Shown here: one piece after another, positions 23,381 to 33,433 of the stretch | Numbering within the stretch: position 1 is the stretch's first letter | Layout: each line of letters starts with the position of its first letter | Assembly: GCA_001910725.1 (NCBI GenBank) | Contig: MJGA01000026.1 | Location: 186,001-250,000 of the forward strand | DNA: 64,000 nucleotides | Source of the DNA: Phanerodontia chrysosporium | Lineage: Eukaryota > Basidiomycota > Agaricomycetes > Polyporales > Phanerochaetaceae | Reading direction: 5' to 3' | Notes under the pieces: generated by a model | What the model was told of the DNA's origin: nothing | Databases searched by the model: none | The model's input: the letters and a program-made list of their open reading frames with translations, nothing else | Translations under genes and position numbers: made by a program

Positions 23381-23461
23381 TGTCCGTCCTAGAGCTGGTA
23401 TAGCTTCGACAAACACCCCTATCATCCCTCACCAGTCCTCTCCACGCCTTACACCAACACC

Positions 23462-23960
23462 ATGTCCACAGGAAACAGCGGCACGACTGGCGGCGCAACC
23501 GTCGGCCAGAAAGTCAAGTAAGCACCCGCCAGGCGTACACACCACCTCACTCACCCACCCACCACACCGCAGGGGCGCATTCCAGACCGTACACGGTACG
23601 CCCACCCCTCCGCGCCTGCAGGCACAGCGCTGAGACGCGCACGCACCGCGCACAGGCCTCGGCGAGAGCATCCGCGGGAACGCGATGGACTTTGTCGACG
23701 AGGCGACGGGCACCGCGAAGCGCGGGCACGGCGCGACGGCGCGCGGTGAGGCCGAGGCGCAGCAGGGCATCGCGAACATGGAGGGCCGCGCCCCGCCCGT
23801 CGGCACCGCGCCCGCTGCGGGCGCGACGACGAGCACGAGCGCGAGCACGGCCGTGCCCACGGGTGCGGCCATGGGCAGCGGCACGACGGGCGGCGCCGCC
23901 CCCGGACAGGCGTTTGGGACGAAGGGGAGCCTCCCGCCGGGCTCGAGCACGGGGTACTAG
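23462..23960 (+). CDS. Small Gly/Ala-rich CsbD/LEA-like stress protein, copy 2
   Basis: Exons 23,462-23,517, 23,573-23,595 and 23,656-23,960; also 127 residues. It differs from copy 1 by a few residues in the low-complexity tail (for example MEGRA versus MEDRA, TTSTS versus TASTS). The core motif is unchanged. Both copies keep all splice sites and the full frame, so this is the only gene of the duplicated unit that looks intact twice. Confidence 0.8.
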
Positions 23961-24359
23961 GTGCGTGTGGCGTGTGCCTGCTGGTGTCGTCCTCTGAGCG
24001 ATGTCCACAGGTCCCAAACAGTGTAATGAGGATGTGTATCATTAGTGTTGATTGACTTTTGGTGATGTGACTTGGTTCCATACCTCTGAATGTAGCTTAC
24101 TATCGAGTATGATGGCCTGCCAAAGCTCATGTGAGATGTGTCTCCGCATGGAGTCTCACGCATGATGGGATATGAACACTTGGCTTAATCGTCGCCTCTA
24201 CTACCGGAACTAAGCGGGTAAAACGAAGAATACAAGGTATTGGATGCATCTATGGATCCAAGCAAACACAGGCTACAACTCGACGTCTTGGATATACATT
24301 CGTTCTTGCATTCTGAGCCTGTTACCGTCCCAGAGTCGTCTCGCACGCACGGGCAATGC

Positions 24360-25899
24360 TCATTGCTGCACGCCGAGCGCAGGCGCAGGTGGCGGCTGGA
24401 CACCCGTGTCGGCCTCCTTCGTCGACTGCGGCAGCTGCGCCGTGCCCTCCGCGCCGAGCGCGCTCATCGCGCCTGTGCCCACGCCACCCGTCGCGCCCGT
24501 CCCCGCGCGCGCAGCCTCTGCTGCCAGTTGCGCGCCGCCCGTCCGCCGCACACGGCCAGAGGTGTATCAGTTGTCGGTGGGGAGCGGATTTCAGTGGAGG
24601 CCGGTCGCGGGCGGGCGGTCAGCGTGGTGTGTGTCGTGCGGAGGGTCGTCACGGGCGGCGTCGGGGGAGCGCGCAGAGTCGTGGGTGGAGACGAGGGCCG
24701 TCAGCAGCTGATGGAGGAGAGCGGGATGAGGCGGTTCTCTACCTGCGGGAGGCGGAGGCACCTCGGACGTCGGCGACGCGGGCTTGTCGTAGTGCTCGAC
24801 GTGGCCGTCGTAGAACTTGGCCGTGACAGAGCCGTCCTGGCAGCGCGGGGCAGGTCAGCGCGGGGCCCCCCCTCTGGCATCGGGACGCTGTCGCACGCAC
24901 CTGGTTGCCAAAGTAGACGGCCTTGGCCATGTGGCAGAAGAGCCCGACCTCGACGACGCCGGTCAGCATCTTGATCCTGGTGAGCAGCTGTCGATGATGT
25001 CATCGTTTACACTCTCTGTGCCCATAGACCGGGAGGCGGGCTTACAGTCAACGGGTCGCTCATCTCAGTCTCGTTGAACGGGGCGTCGATCACGAAGTTG
25101 CCGTTGTCGCTCACGATGGGGCCCGCCTTCATCTTTGCCATGCGGAGCTTGGGGTTCGTCGAGCCAAGCATCCGCAGGTTGTGCAGCACTTTGGCATAGG
25201 CAAAGGGCGCGACTTCTACTGGGACCCCTTGCTTCCACTGCGACAGCCTTGAGCCATGAGCAGATGTGTGCAGACAAATGCTACGCACGTTGGTGCCAAG
25301 AATCTCAGAGTTCTTGCGGTAGTCCGCGACAATGACCCAGGTATCTGCGGCCTCGGCGAGCACTTTTTCACGCAGGTGACATGCGCCTCCGCCCTTGATG
25401 CAGTTCAGGTCCTTGTCCACCTCATCCGCGCCGTCGATGGTGACGTCGATGTGCGGGTACTGGTCGACGTCTCCGAGGCGGAGGTGGGCGTCGACGATGA
25501 GCTCCTTCGACTGGAAGCCCGTCGGGATAAAGACGCGGTCCTTGTTGACCTCGGGGCCCTGCGCCACGATGCGCTCGACGACGTAGGGCACCGTCGAGCC
25601 GGATCCGATCCCGATGACCTGCGCGTGCGTGAGCACCCGTGCGACTAGACCGCATCCTCGCCGCCCTCGCCTCAGTCTGGTCAGCCGCGAGAGCAGAAAC
25701 GCACCTGGCAGTCTTTCGTGACGTGCTTGTCCACCGCAGTCCACGCTGCGAGCCGCTTGGCGGCCTCCACGACGTTGGTCGGCTCGGCGACATGGACGCT
25801 GCTTACCGGGACGGTCGTCACCGGCTGCGTCTGCAGTTTTGGGCGGAGCGGGGGAGGGTATTCAACTTCTGCAGGGGTTCTGTGTGTTGTGCTGAGCAT
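24360..25899 (-). CDS. RKI1: Ribose-5-phosphate isomerase
   Basis: Interconverts ribose-5-phosphate and ribulose-5-phosphate in the non-oxidative pentose phosphate pathway (cytosol). Six exons on the minus strand: 25,705-25,899, 25,289-25,618, 25,046-25,237, 24,901-24,987, 24,743-24,836 and 24,360-24,520; 352 residues, all phases consistent. Motifs are typical of Rpi[31 protein letters not shown], the EVAPFAY segment, and [12 protein letters not shown] near the C-terminus. The start at 25,899 gives a 40-residue leader before the conserved AAKRLAAW. The last exon encodes an Ala/Gly-rich, low-complexity tail of about 55 residues, longer than most family members. Shares a 353-bp divergent intergenic region with TFB5. 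The duplication breakpoint lies in exon 3. Confidence 0.92.
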
Positions 25900-26252
25900 A
25901 TGAGGCTCTCCAAAGACGTGCCGAAAACGTACGAGACCCCGGGAGTGAGGACCACTGGTGGGATCGGCATCTTGATCGTTCCAAAGCGTCTCTGCCTGCG
26001 TTACGACTCGTCGGTGAGCCTTTAGGGGAGAGATGACGAGGGAGAGACGTACAGAACGATCCGTGTTCTGTGGGAGACGAAGGAGGTAGATATGGTCAGT
26101 GGAAGAGAGCGGCGAACGTGGACTCGAGCGAAAGTCGGAGTCATCGCCTGTTTTGTCTCCTACTCTCACCACCGCGCTCGGTCTGGCACGGCGTGCCGCG
26201 CTAGCTCTCACCAAGGATACCCGGGGTTGTAGGATAGTCGCTGTACGGGAGC
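25900..26252. promoter_or_regulatory. Divergent promoter region between RKI1 and TFB5
   Basis: The 353 bp separating two head-to-head start codons. No clear TATA box. Presumably holds the promoters of both housekeeping genes. Confidence 0.5.
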
Positions 26253-26611
26253 ATGAAGGCCATTCGAGGTAAGCAATTACGCGACAGACCGTGAATTGAC
26301 TGTTTCACAGAATCTCGCAGGCGTCCTTCTCACCTGGTCAGTTATTGTCTTTCAATAGGCGTCCCACTGCGCTCACGGCTCTCTCGCAGCGATCCTGCAG
26401 TGAAGCAGATTCTTCTCAGCATGAATGAAAAGCAGTCTTTCATCATAGAGGAATTGGACGAGCACCATGTGGTCATCAAGGCGGACGAGGAGTGGCGGGT
26501 ACGAAGAGAGCTAGAGGCCGAGGTGCGACCTTGACCTCCCTGTACCGAATATTGCATTCTCACACCCGAAACCCTACATAGCTCGAGAAAAACACGTATA
26601 GCCTAGAGTAA
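26253..26611 (+). CDS. TFB5: TFIIH subunit Tfb5 (GTF2H5)
   Basis: Smallest subunit of transcription/DNA-repair factor TFIIH. It stabilises Tfb2/p52 and stimulates the XPB ATPase. Exons 26,253-26,268, 26,321-26,336, 26,390-26,522 and 26,582-26,611 give 64 residues, the usual size. The family hallmarks are present: GVLLTCDPAVKQ near the N-terminus, then FIIEELDEHHVVIKA. The two 16-nt leading exons are short but phases match exactly, and the resulting protein aligns without gaps to the family pattern. Divergently transcribed from RKI1. Confidence 0.92.
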
Positions 26612-27082
26612 ACGGCTGAGTTCAACACCATTGGTGCGCTCATAAGGTTCCTACCCCTTTCAGACGCAAAATAGTAAACCTACTTGTGCACCATCGGACC
26701 CTATGGATCGCAGCTCCATGGGGATCCGGGAGGCCTGCACGTTGAACCTACTTTGTCCCCACCCGCCTCGCAGCCATGATGGTGGTGCAGTACACTTCGT
26801 TTCTTCCCGTGTTTGCGGACGAACAGTGTGCAGTATGCTAGTCAGCAATGAAATTAGTATCTCTCATTCGTCGGAGTTGCAATTGAAGAATTAGCTCCAA
26901 CTTGTACCAGGGCCGTCAAGAACTACGGTGGACTAACCCGCCACCTATGCATGATCTAAGTCGTCACATCGCCGTATATGTTACGGTGAAAATGCATTCT
27001 CTATTCATCCCTATGTTACATGTACATACACATCATTTCTACAGACCATGATACCCAGGAACCGTTTGCGCAACAATTGAAC
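26612..27082. other. Intergenic, no feature seen
   Basis: AT-richer than the neighbouring genes. No credible ORF, RNA gene or repeat recognised. Presumably the 3' ends of TFB5 and the convergent F-box gene. Confidence 0.5.
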
Positions 27083-29156
27083 TCAAAAACTATCCGCAAA
27101 TTCGACGAAACACACCGAGACAGCTGCTCCCAAGTCAGTCACGCGATCTTCTGATGACCGTAAACACGCACCTTTCTCGTCCAAATCCGCCTGGTGGATA
27201 GGCCGTCCATCCATCCGCGGGCCATACGTCAAGGCGTTGCCCTGCTCCTTGACCCGACTGCGCACATCCTCGTGCATCTGCGCAATGTCCCACACGAACC
27301 AGACTCCAGTTTGGCGCATCTGGAGATTTCCAAACACTGCTCCGTACAGCGACGAGAAGTCGCGCAGGCGCAAGAGGCGTGCATGGTCGAAGGATACGGC
27401 AGTAGGGGCTGTCGCTATATTGGTCTGCGTGTGGTACCCGGGGTGCAGATCGACGATAAAGGTGTCGCCAGGCTCCTAGCGGCTCGGTCAGTCGGAGACA
27501 GAGAAACACGAGCGGCGCGATTGCAACGTACCGTCCGCAGCGCAACGCGGTGTCGCTGAATATCCCAAGCAAGGTCGCGCACAGGCTCGTTGACATGGAG
27601 CTTCTGCACGATGTCGGTGTCCTTGGCAATTCCGCGCAAGAGTCGCGAGAAATCGGGAAACAGGTACAGGAGGCTGAAGGCGGTGCCTGCAATCAGATGA
27701 CGTCCATCCGGAGAGAATCTCGCTGGCGGCCAGTCAGTGCACGACCGGAGGAGAAAGTGTAGGAACGCGCTTACCCGACACGAAACAGGACGTCCACCGT
27801 GCGCTAGGCCGTACCAGAGCTCTGCTGATCTCTTCGCCCTTCTCCGGCGTGGATGGGACAACATCGTGGACCTCTAAGGCGTGGGCTCCAGACGCCTTCA
27901 CGACACTGACACCATTCCGTGTGTAGACCGTTCCACCAGATGGCGTGGATGGCTCCTTGGGTGCGCCCTTGGAAAGCTGGAGCGCGATCTGCTTGACCTC
28001 GAACGGCCCCTGATGTTCCATGTACACAAGTGCCGGGGTTTTAGCACCCGCAGAGGCCAAGTCTTCCTCTTGGATGGAGACCACCACAAGCGCGGCGTCG
28101 AAACACGCACACAGATACTCCCCCGAGATGTCGATATCGAGGAGCACGAACTGTGTGGGCTGCTGGCCGCGCACGTTCTCTTGGACGATGGCGTCAAGAT
28201 CAAAACTGCGCAGAAGGGTACCTTGCTCGACATTGTAGAGCCGGATGACGTGCGCCGCTTCGACATCGACGACGGCGAGCCACGGTGCTTTGAAGCGTGT
28301 GATACGGAATGGCGCGCCCGTCAAAGACGGCAGGAAGCCGTGGGGCAGGTAGACCCCACGCAGATCCCGCGGCCTGCTCTTTGCATCCAGGGCAAAGGGC
28401 GACTGCTTCAGCTGCGAGGCAGTCGCGGCTAGGGGAGAAGGTTCGCGAAGGGGACTCGCGATGGACGCCGAAGCGTTCACAACGTCGTTCGCCCGCCTCC
28501 AGATCTCTATGCCGCCGTTGTTCCGCCAGAGCAGGAGATAGCCGTTCGAGAGATCTAGGCCGTTCACCTGGAGATACTGTGCTCAGTGTCTGCTGTCAGA
28601 GAACAGCCACGACGGTATGCAGCAGAGAGTTCGAGGGGCGTACCGCTGGCAGGCTCCAGAGCAGACGGCCGTCTTCGAGCGCACGCACAGAGAGCGTTCG
28701 CTTAGGGGTAGTCTCTGTGATTGCGAGGACTGTGCGTTCGAGGTCGTCCACTCTGAACCACCGCACATCGGAGCTGTACGAGAGGTATCCGCCTTCGGTG
28801 ACAGATCCTAGGCCAGACCAGTTGCGCTCAAGGGTAAGGCAACGCCTACCTGCGGTGAACATGATCAATCATTGGATTTGGAAGGCGAAAGAGGGGTGAC
28901 ACTTACACAGCGCCTTCCAAGTCTTGACACCGTCCAGCCAATGGCCTCGTACGTGCTCACCTTCAACTACGTCTTCGAGAGTCACACCTGGGGATACGAA
29001 ACGGTGAAGGATCGCGAGCTGGTGGAATATGGCTGTCTCATTCTCCTCTAAGAAGTGACGAATGTCCCGAGAGACTCTATAAAGTTTTAACACGTCGGGC
29101 AGCGACAGGAAAGAAAGAATATAGAGAGAAGTGTCGACAGATAGCTGAGAGAACAT
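27083..29156 (-). CDS. F-box protein with predicted WD/beta-propeller-like C-terminal region
   Basis: Multi-exon minus-strand gene. The ATG at 29,156 opens MFSQLSVDTSLYILSFLSLP, a clear F-box (about residues 5-45), expected to bind Skp1 in an SCF ubiquitin ligase. The rest, in separate exons (for example about 28,570-27,780), has repeated hydrophobic segments and blade-like phrases such as RFSPDGRHLIAG and VRDLAWDIQRHRVA. A seven-blade propeller used as a substrate-binding domain is therefore likely. The final intron (GTGCGT...GGAGCAG, about 27,128-27,176) leads to the stop at 27,083. Middle exon borders are not all resolved. The substrate is unknown. Confidence 0.75.
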
Positions 29157-29247
29157 GGTAGTCGTGGTGAGAGTTGCACTATCAGCGGTGGTCTCCGCAG
29201 CGTGATGTGTCCCCGCGTTCCGGTAAAAAGTTGCGTGCCGCGTGCCA

Positions 29248-29311
29248 AAATAAATATTGAGACCCGTAGGTCTACCACTCCGGGAAAGCGTGTCATCCTT
29301 GTGCAGGGGCC

Positions 29312-29342
<31 letters not shown>

Positions 29343-29366
29343 TTCGTATGTCACCCCGAAGGGGAC
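29248..29366 (-). ncRNA. U6 spliceosomal snRNA
   Basis: Read on the minus strand, the segment starts with a 5' stem-loop (GTCCCCTTCGGGGTGAC at 29,366). It contains the invariant core with the ACAGAGA box, then AGATTAGCATGGCCCCTGC and AAGGATGACACGC. The core is uninterrupted, unlike the intron-bearing U6 genes of some basidiomycetes. The 3' end is set tentatively at the T-rich stretch near 29,248 (possible Pol III terminator). It lies about 90 bp upstream of the F-box gene start, on the same strand. No obvious TATA box is seen at -30. Confidence 0.93.
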
Positions 29367-29794
29367 AACATCCAAAGTGAACATGCTCTGGTGAGCGCAT
29401 GATGGCTTGCATTTCGTCCAAGCCGCGGGTGGTAAGCGCTTCCGTCCGAGTAACTATTTCAACCTGATATTGCCAGATGAAGCGCGATCCCCATGTCGGG
29501 CTCGTAGGTACATAGTTAGACATTGAATCGCAGGCTCAAACATAATTCTGACAATCCAGATGTACTAGAAGTTCACAGAGCGGCCCGGCGGAGTTTGTGG
29601 CGCCATTTGCAGTGTGACTGTGGCGTGCGGACGCACCGTCCTCATCCCTCGCAAGCTTTCTGGAAGTACTGATAACATTGAAATACTACACGTTTCCACC
29701 CATTCTTTCTTTCAATGGCCCTATTATCTTCTTCTAGTCCAAAAATCTGTAGAGATCCCTGGATAGCGGCTCTCAGCTATCTAGGAGTTCTCGC
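29367..29794. other. Intergenic, no feature seen
   Basis: Upstream region of U6 and 3' flank of the zinc-finger gene. No credible coding or RNA feature recognised. Confidence 0.45.
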
Positions 29795-30423
29795 TCAGGC
29801 AAAACTGGCGCTGCTGCCTGCGTCGCCGGCGAGCGCAGAGGTTGCATTATATCCAAAGTCGGAGACGGCATATACAGAATGCGTGAGGTCCGAGTCATAG
29901 TCGCTCTGCTGGTTATAGATCGGCGTCACAGCGTTCGCGGTATGGTCCATCGATGTCCAGTGGTGCCCCGACCCGTCCGCGTCGGCATGGCGACCACCGG
30001 CTGTATCAACGGGATGCTCTTGTGCAGTGGCCGGCTTCTCAACGCTTAAGGGATGGATGCCTAGGTGGCGCTCCATGTGCCCTCGTAGGCAGCTCCAGGC
30101 GATAGTCTTGACTGTGCAAGGCTTGAAGGGGCAGCAGAGATATCTGCAACAGGGGACGGTAAGCCTTGCTGCCAACATGGTGGTCGAAACCAGCCTTACG
30201 TCTGGTCATTTTCGTGTAGGTCGCGCAGCCTGTGTATATCCTGGACGTGCTCAATATACACGTGCCCATTGGCAGCGACAAAATCGCACGATGGAAAGTA
30301 GTCTGCACAACGGACATTTCCTCTACCCTATGCGCATACGCGTGCTGTGAGCAAGCAGCAGCCAAATAATGGCTGACTCACGTCGATTATAGGTTGAACA
30401 TGTGTAGAGTCTGGTTCTGACAT
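29795..30423 (-). CDS. C2H2 zinc-finger protein related to the duplicated zinc-finger gene
   Basis: Exons 30,382-30,423, 30,200-30,327 and 29,795-30,143; 172 residues, phases 0 and 2 consistent. Exon 2 encodes VRC...PSCDFVAANG...H...H, and exon 3 a classic finger CPFKPC-X12-HMERH, followed by an acidic/Thr-Ser tail. The first exon is only 14 codons. The finger sequences parallel those at 22,183-22,500 (CDCVAANG, CPFPAC, HLNRHLG). The two genes therefore look like diverged paralogues about 7 kb apart in opposite orientation. Likely a nuclear DNA-binding protein; the target is unknown. The finger-1 cysteine spacing is CX6C, not CX4C. Confidence 0.7.
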
Positions 30424-30850
30424 TGCGATTCTTGAGGTGTGACTAGCAGACTGTCGCGTCGGCCGAAGGATGATGGAGGTTACGGAGAAAGGTGCCTGGA
30501 GCTCTTGTTGCGATCAATAAAGGTGATTCTGACAGTCTTGGCCGCTGACCTTGTTATACATTTGTATCCCGCACTGCCCCTTCTGCCTTCAAAGGCTGTG
30601 GCATGCGCGAGTGTTCCCAGCCAGGTACCCAGCAACGCCCCGGAATCAGACGTCCAAACGGCTGTTTTGTTTGGTAGTGGATGTGGCGGTGCCAAGCTTT
30701 CTTGAATGCACAGCTTTAAGCGTACGGACCCTAGACGTATACGGGAATTCACATTTATTTCATGGTGTTCTGACTGAAGCGAGCTATGCGCGATAGAGGA
30801 GATCGTATTATAGAGGCCAGAGTGTACCGTAAATATCGCATGTGCGCCGA
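30424..30850. other. Intergenic, no feature seen
   Basis: Between the start of the zinc-finger gene and the stop of the Pro/Gly-rich gene. Open frames here look random. Confidence 0.45.
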
Positions 30851-31658
30851 TTAGAAGCGGATCATGTCTTGAGATTGTCCCATAATATCGAATGGATCTC
30901 CACCAGCGCCGCCCATGGCAAAGGGATCAACAGCGTCAGCAACCTCCTCTGCGAAGGCATCCGTAACACGGTCAACGTCCTGACCGAACATGCCCATGTC
31001 CTGTTTGACTCCAGTAAACTCCTGGTCAAACGCAGACCCTACCGCATCGAAGCCGTTGTCGAACGTTGATGCGGTAGCGTCCTCGAGGCCGCCGAACCCG
31101 CCGAACTTGTCGTCCACGAAGCCGGTGGCGACGGGGGCAGCGGAGGCGAGCGCGCCCGCGCCTTTCGCGAGCTTGCCGAACTTGCTCTGTTGGGTCGGTG
31201 GCGGCATGTTATTGCTAGGATACTCGTCACCGGGGAACGCGTTGCTGGGGAATGCACTCCCTCCGGGCCAACCACCGTACATTGGGTCGGAGAACCCTGT
31301 GGCGTACGGCGAGTCGAAGGATTGTGGCTGGGAGAACCCATCGCCTGGCCATTGCTCGAAGCCTGTCGGTGCGATCTGATTGCCTCCGGATACGGCTGTG
31401 GCGAGAAGCTATTCTGAGGGTAGGATGGATTGTACGACTGTGACGGGGGAGGCTGGCTTGCAGGGCCAGTATGCACCCAGGCATGGACCTCGGTGTGGCT
31501 CGTGGGTGTGTCGTTTATATAGTCGAATCGCGCATCCGTTGACTTTTGTGGCGCAGCCTCCGAGCGGCGAGAGAATCCGGGCAGACGCTAGAGGGTCGAC
31601 GTCACACAACACCCACTAACGTTAGAACCGGGAAGCTCACAAATTTGTAGGGCGCCAT
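30851..31658 (-). CDS. Pro/Gly-rich hypothetical protein (one-base frameshift in sequence)
   Basis: Exon 1 is six codons (31,641-31,658, MAPYKF), then an intron 31,588-31,640 (GTGAGC, CTAAC branch, CTCTAG). Exon 2 runs from 31,587. The frame is coherent to about 31,390 and then resumes one base out at CTCCGGATAC (31,384-31,393). One added base restores a single frame of 251 residues ending at 30,851. Features: Pro/Gln/Tyr-rich N-terminal half, a Gly/Phe/Asp-rich C-terminal half (KFGKLAKGAGALASA, DDKFGGFGGLEDATA), no signal peptide and no known domain. Function unknown. The exact codon arithmetic supports a sequence error rather than decay. Confidence 0.65.
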
Positions 31659-32080
31659 GGCTGTAGAGAGATAAGATGGGGAGAAGAACGCTGGTCCTGA
31701 GGAGAGAAGACTTTATAACGCGCGGGGCGTCTAAGATATCGCCAAAAAGGCCACCTTGGCCAGACAATGGGCAACGCCACCACGGCCAGAGCTTTCCATT
31801 GGACGGCCCTGCGCAAAGTGCCAGTAGATAGATAACTTGTTGCTGAACACCGCCTCCGTCCGCCGGATGTGTACCGTCGGATTTCTGGGATATCCTGATA
31901 CGACCTGCGCGTAGGGTCACGCTTCGAGACGAAGGAGAATCAAGTTGAGACGGGTATCGAATGCACTGGTATAGATCGAAGTGATATGTACACGCTTGGA
32001 AGACCTTTTGGTGGGATATGAGCGACAGATAGACGGCGAGAGAGACACTGGAAGTGCACCGTTCCCTATGTCTCGGCTGT
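31659..32080. other. Intergenic between Pro/Gly-rich gene and MED8
   Basis: Promoter of the Pro/Gly-rich gene and 3' region of MED8. No further gene recognised. Confidence 0.45.
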
Positions 32081-32983
32081 TTAACCTGGCGGTGGCGTGT
32101 CTGGCGGCGAGCTGTTGTCCACGCCGGTTCTGAGCACCTCCTCGAGTTCCTCCTCCTCCTCGCTCTCGTTGCTTTCGTCTTCCCTTCCCTCGTCTCCGGT
32201 CTGTGCACCGCCGTCGACATTCATCTCGACGTCCTCATCCACAAGACCCTCTCCCCCTGCGATAGGGCCCCAGTCAAGCTCTTCGGGCTCTCCCGACTCT
32301 ACTTCCACGCGGGCCTTCCAGTCGAACTTCTCGCGGAGCAGCATGACGGCGCGGACGGCGCGGTCCACACGCTCGTCGTGCTCAAGCTTTATCTGCTCGC
32401 ACTCGCGCAGCACGTCTGCGTACTCGGGCTTCTTATCTTGCATACCAAACCGAGGACGCGTCGGAAGCTGGCTGTTCGCGTTGGTGGTCGTGTTTGCCAG
32501 GCCGAGCACGCCAAGGGATCCGCGGGTGGACATGTGCTCGGCGAGGTGCCGGACGGTGTCGTTCTCGAGCTTGAGCACGTCTGTCGTTTGCTGGCTACGG
32601 AGGAGAGGGATCAGCTCATTGTCGAGCTGGTGGTCCGTCATCGGCACGCTGGGATGCAGGGCGAGACGTTCGTAGGGGTTTGTCTGGGCAGGTGTCCCGC
32701 CGTGTCCGTTCACAGGCTGCTTGGCCGCCGCCGCGGTACCCACAAGAGACATAGATAAGTTGTGGGACTGCGAGAGCAGAATGGTGTATTTAGAGAGTAT
32801 GTCGGGCCAGGACGGCATAACATTCTGTCCCTGCTGGTCGATAGTAGCTTGTAGCATCTGGATGGATTCGACTATGGAGTTAATCTTTGAACGGAGACTT
32901 TCCAGCTGTGCGACAGGCAAATGCGCGGGTTGTAGAGTCGGAAGTGGCGTTGCGGGGACATTTTGCAGCGGGATTTGCGACAT
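32081..32983 (-). CDS. MED8: Mediator of RNA polymerase II transcription subunit 8
   Basis: Head-module subunit of Mediator, linking activators to RNA polymerase II. Intronless, 300 residues from the ATG at 32,983; upstream in-frame codons are not ATG. The N-terminal 110 residues show the Med8 pattern: QLESLRSKINSIVESIQ, a helix, then SWPDILSKYTILLSQSHNLS. The C-terminal 60 residues are strongly acidic (EEEEELEEV) and Asp/Glu/Ser-rich, as in other fungal Med8 proteins. Confidence 0.88.
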   Translation of the reverse strand: MSQIPLQNVPATPLPTLQPAHLPVAQLESLRSKINSIVESIQMLQATIDQQGQNVMPSWPDILSKYTILLSQSHNLSMSLVGTAAAAKQPVNGHGGTPAQTNPYERLALHPSVPMTDHQLDNELIPLLRSQQTTDVLKLENDTVRHLAEHMSTRGSLGVLGLANTTTNANSQLPTRPRFGMQDKKPEYADVLRECEQIKLEHDERVDRAVRAVMLLREKFDWKARVEVESGEPEELDWGPIAGGEGLVDEDVEMNVDGGAQTGDEGREDESNESEEEEELEEVLRTGVDNSSPPDTPPPG

Positions 32984-33433
32984 GGAAGTGGGAGACTGTA
33001 GAGCCAATGTCACTCGTAGGTGTCGGAAAGACTGTCAGCGTGTGAACCAAAGGGTATAAGGCTCATGTTCCTTATTCTACTTACACTTGGATTATACAGT
33101 AAGCGACGGGATGTTAACATTGGCTTATTGACATTCTTACAAACGGTAGATTCTAACCCGAACGAGTTCGCTTGGTCAATCAACCTCGACATATGTCTCG
33201 CCACTGGTAGCTACTATACGCTGTGTGCGAACGAAAAATGTATACCCATCAGCTATGAAGAATACATTTCTCTGGTGATTGGTATGACTATCTTCTGCAA
33301 GACAGGACAGTGGGGTTATCGGGAGTAAACGCGTGGTAGGGTTAGGGTGAATGACGCCAAACACAGGCAAACAGCGACGCTCCTGGCGGAGAATATCAAC
33401 TTCACGGGACTTTCCTCTTGACATCCACCAAGC
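32984..33433. other. Divergent intergenic region MED8 / HMG-box gene
   Basis: The 450 bp between two divergent ATGs. A 102-codon frame crosses it, but it starts without support and is unlike a protein. Promoters of both genes are expected here. Confidence 0.5.

Larger units (their letters stand above)
11821..25109. repeat. Tandem segmental duplication, copy 2 (inferred full unit, ~13.3 kb)
   Basis: Bases 13,633-25,109 are the visible partner of 1-11,820. Bases 11,821-13,632 have no partner in the window and would be the left part of the unit. Sequence similarity ends at 25,109, where copy 2 continues uninterrupted through RKI1 exon 3. Copy 2 lacks the 684-bp transposon-like insert of copy 1 (equivalent site about 24,201). 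It has an extra ~465 bp at about 16,705-17,170 and lacks about 50 bp at about 17,620. Confidence 0.85.

Noticed and set aside
33020..33328. 102-codon plus-strand frame upstream of the HMG-box gene
   Set aside because: No family, no TATA or intron context, and it overlaps the divergent promoter region.
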